From Acidobacteriota bacterium (GTDB lineage Bacteria > Acidobacteriota > Vicinamibacteria > Vicinamibacterales > UBA2999), in assembly GCA_016871195.1 (NCBI GenBank), contig VFZN01000001.1, positions 186,001-250,000 of the forward strand: a stretch of 64,000 nucleotides of DNA, given 5' to 3'. Made by a program: the position numbers and the translations under genes. This document shows, piece after piece, positions 61,745 through 64,000 of the stretch. The stretch's first letter is position 1, and every line of letters starts with the position of its first letter. Below the pieces are notes generated by a model. The model was not told the origin of the DNA and searched no databases. It saw only the letters and a list, made by a program, of their open reading frames with translations.

Positions 61745-64000
61745 ATGCGACTGTTCTCTCGCCCTCCCGTTGTTCTTGTACTGTTCGCCCTGCTGACGAC
61801 GCTGGTGGCCGCCACACCGGCCTTCGCTCAGTCGGCCCGACTCTCGGGACACCTCACCGACCCCTCAGACGCACCTGTCGCCGGCGCCACCGTCACAGCC
61901 ACCGACACATCGACCGGTGTCAGCCATGAGGCGGTCTCGTTTCCAGACGGCCTCTACATCTTCCCCGCCCTGCCACCGGGTAGCTACCGGCTGGAGACGA
62001 ATGCCGCCGGTTTCCGCCCGCTCCGCCAGGACGGCATCGCCCTGAACGTCGCCACGGCCACCACGGTCAACCTCCGACTGCTCGTTGGCGATGTCACCGA
62101 CCGCGTCGAAGTGACCGGTACCGCGCCGCTCATCGAACGCCAGTCGGGCAGCGTCGGCACCGTCGTTGACCGGCAGTTCATCGAGAACCTGCCCCTCAAC
62201 GGCCGCAGCCTGCAGTCGCTGCTCGAACTGGTGCCCGGCGCCGTGTTTGTGGAACCGGACATCTTCAACACAGGCCAGTTCAGCGTCAACGGCCAGCGGG
62301 CCAATGCCAACTACGTCATGGTCGATGGTGTCGGCGCCAACGTCGGCACCAGCATGAGCGCACAGTCATTTCAACAGGCCGCCGGCACGGTGCCCGCAGG
62401 AACCGCGCTCGGGGGAACACAGGGCCTCGTCTCGGTGGACGCGCTCGAGGAATTCCGGATGCTGACCTCGACATTCGCTCCCGAGTTCGGCCGCATGCCC
62501 GGTGGGCAGGTCTCGCTGGTCACCCGATCAGGCCGCAGCCGCTATAGCGGCAGTCTCTACGACTTCGCCCGACACGAACAGTTCGATGCCAACGACTGGT
62601 TCAACAACCAGGCCGGCCGGTCGAAGCTGCCCCTGCGCCAGCATCAGTTCGGTGGCACCCTCGGCGGCCCCATCGCCAGACCAGGGCGGACACCTGCCCG
62701 GCCTCGTGCGTTCTTCTTCGCCTCGTATGAGGGCCTGCGCCTGCGTCAGCCCCAGCCCGACATCCGGAATGTCGTCGTGCCATCCATGTCCGCACGGGCG
62801 CGCGCCACCGGCTCGATCCGGGCACTGTTTGACGCCTTCCCACAGCCCAATGCGCCGTCGCTGCCCGGCGACCCCACCGACACCGAGCGCTACACCTACC
62901 GCATCAGCTTTCCTTCGTGGTTCGAGGCCCCGAGCCTGCGCATCGACGTGCCCGTGGGACGCATGCAGATCTTCAACCGCACCGCCTACAGCCCGTCGGG
63001 CTACCGGGAGTTTGTCTTTGCCAACCAGCAGAACGAGTTCTCGAAGAACTTCGTCTCAAACACGACCGGCGTTACGTGGACCCTGTCACCGCGTCTCGTG
63101 AGTGATACCCGCGTCAACTGGAGCCGCGAGACCGGGCGCTTCGCGTTTGCGGTCCGCGCCATCGACGGTGCCACCCTGCTGCCCGACTCGCTCGTGTTCC
63201 CCGACCAGGCCTCACGGGAAACCGTGTCGGTCTCGCTGCAGGTCAATCCGTCCAGCTTTAATCCCACATCGCTGACGCAGGGCAAGTCGCTCGGCAACAA
63301 CCAGGAGCAGTTCAACCTGGTGCAGACGCTGACGTATCTGCGCGGGCGGCATGAAGTGAAAGCGGGGCTCGACTGGCGCCGACTCATGCCCCTCACCGAT
63401 TTCCGCGAGCGGGGCATCACCTACAACTTCGGATCGGTCACCCAGGCGCTGCAGACCGGGCTGGCCTCGGTCAGCGTGCAGGCCCTTGCCCCCACGACCA
63501 ACTTCCGCATCGACAACCTGTCGCTCTTCCTGCAGGACACCTGGCGTGTCTCATCGCGGCTCACCGTGACGGCCGGCGCACGCTATGAACTCAACCCGCC
63601 GCCGAACGGAGACCGGCTGCCGTACACGTTCACCGATGTCGACAACCTGCTAACGGCCGACCTCGCGCCCGCTGGCACGCCCCTGTGGCGCACGGACCAC
63701 ACCAACATCGCACCCCGGTTCGATGCCGCCTACGTAATCTCCGAGCGTCAGGAGCTCGTGCTGCGCGGTGGCGTCGGTCTGTTCTACGACCTGGGCACCG
63801 GCACGGCCCTGCGGGGCTACAGCAGCTATCCGTTCAACTCGCAGCGCACCACGCCCAACCAGCCTTTCCCGGCCCCGGCCTCGGCGGTGGCAGCAGCGCC
63901 GTTCGACACCACCACGCGGCCGATTGCCTCGACCTTCTATGTGACCGAGCCCGATCTGCGGCTGCCGTCCACGATGCAGTGGAACGTCTCGCTCGAGCGC
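61745..64000 (+). CDS. TonB-dependent receptor with carboxypeptidase-regulatory-like domain, partial
   Basis: The frame is open from ATG 61745 to the window edge (752 codons), so the C-terminal barrel strands are missing. A signal peptide ends ATPAFAQ. Residues ~30-110 are the regulatory-like beta domain (SARLSGHLTDPSDAPVAGAT). The plug follows with VEVTGTAPLIERQSG, NLPLNGRSLQSLLELVPG and MVDGVGANVGTS. TFAPEFGRMPGGQVSLVTRSG then leads into the barrel. This is the acidobacterial Oar-like class, as at 25233-28109 but not closely similar to it. The ligand is unknown. Confidence 0.92.
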   Translation, partial: MRLFSRPPVVLVLFALLTTLVAATPAFAQSARLSGHLTDPSDAPVAGATVTATDTSTGVSHEAVSFPDGLYIFPALPPGSYRLETNAAGFRPLRQDGIALNVATATTVNLRLLVGDVTDRVEVTGTAPLIERQSGSVGTVVDRQFIENLPLNGRSLQSLLELVPGAVFVEPDIFNTGQFSVNGQRANANYVMVDGVGANVGTSMSAQSFQQAAGTVPAGTALGGTQGLVSVDALEEFRMLTSTFAPEFGRMPGGQVSLVTRSGRSRYSGSLYDFARHEQFDANDWFNNQAGRSKLPLRQHQFGGTLGGPIARPGRTPARPRAFFFASYEGLRLRQPQPDIRNVVVPSMSARARATGSIRALFDAFPQPNAPSLPGDPTDTERYTYRISFPSWFEAPSLRIDVPVGRMQIFNRTAYSPSGYREFVFANQQNEFSKNFVSNTTGVTWTLSPRLVSDTRVNWSRETGRFAFAVRAIDGATLLPDSLVFPDQASRETVSVSLQVNPSSFNPTSLTQGKSLGNNQEQFNLVQTLTYLRGRHEVKAGLDWRRLMPLTDFRERGITYNFGSVTQALQTGLASVSVQALAPTTNFRIDNLSLFLQDTWRVSSRLTVTAGARYELNPPPNGDRLPYTFTDVDNLLTADLAPAGTPLWRTDHTNIAPRFDAAYVISERQELVLRGGVGLFYDLGTGTALRGYSSYPFNSQRTTPNQPFPAPASAVAAAPFDTTTRPIASTFYVTEPDLRLPSTMQWNVSLER

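Overview
The window is one high-G+C bacterial chromosome segment, dense with genes and with many 4-base start/stop overlaps. Several features point to Acidobacteriota, probably a Vicinamibacteria-like lineage. These are two large TonB-dependent receptors with an N-terminal carboxypeptidase-regulatory-like domain, a secreted VWFA protein of the acidobacterial type, a DUF1501/DUF1800 pair, a PIG-L deacetylase with a long C-terminal extension, and fused MFS/spermidine-synthase and secreted-peptidase genes. The taxonomic placement is inference; there is no rRNA or tRNA gene in the window.

Layout. 1-6052 holds a compact histidine operon in the order hisI(partial)-G-D-C-B-H-F-A. 6151-11314 carries a small ORF, a secreted FKBP isomerase, a vapBC-type toxin-antitoxin pair, an exported Rossmann oxidoreductase, a secreted hypothetical protein, an MHS-family transporter and another small ORF. 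11417-19494 has a PLP enzyme divergent from a PfkB kinase, an Atg22-like MFS protein, a Tat-exported sulfite-oxidase-like protein, a TIGR01777 epimerase and a fused MFS/spermidine synthase. 19590-28109 (minus) encodes DUF1501, DUF1800, PIG-L and a TonB receptor. 28225-35942 carries secreted hydrolases: penicillin acylase, gamma-glutamyltransferase with an NHL protein, and an SRPBCC protein with an amidase.

35943-36536 is the most unusual stretch. It contains a 56-codon stub of a type II-C-like cas9 (RuvC-I end only). Divergent from it is a short transcription unit that looks like a tracrRNA, with promoter, nexus-like hairpin and a strong intrinsic terminator. No CRISPR array or other cas gene is visible. 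This looks like the relic of a lost CRISPR-Cas9 locus whose RNA gene may have outlived its nuclease.

36537-45834 holds purK/purE, divergent from a run of two M16 peptidases, a HI0933-family flavoprotein, an MTHFR-like protein, an aminotransferase, a pteridine-reductase-like SDR and a GT2 enzyme. 45888-48100 (minus) holds a macro-domain gene interrupted by an in-frame TAG, an OmpA-type lipoprotein and the VWFA protein. 48255-59862 contains an AlaA-like aminotransferase, a polytopic membrane protein, a KBL/BioF enzyme, an M1 aminopeptidase, an orphan NuoG, a membrane GAF protein and glutamine synthetase. 59901-61583 looks rearranged: an NtrC-type regulator cut just after Walker A meets a truncated opposite-strand ORF, and it is followed by an atpB with no atpE. 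A second TonB receptor runs off the right edge.

A recurring signal across the window is a -10-like hexamer ending 5-7 bases before the start codon with no Shine-Dalgarno. It suggests that many of these transcripts are leaderless.
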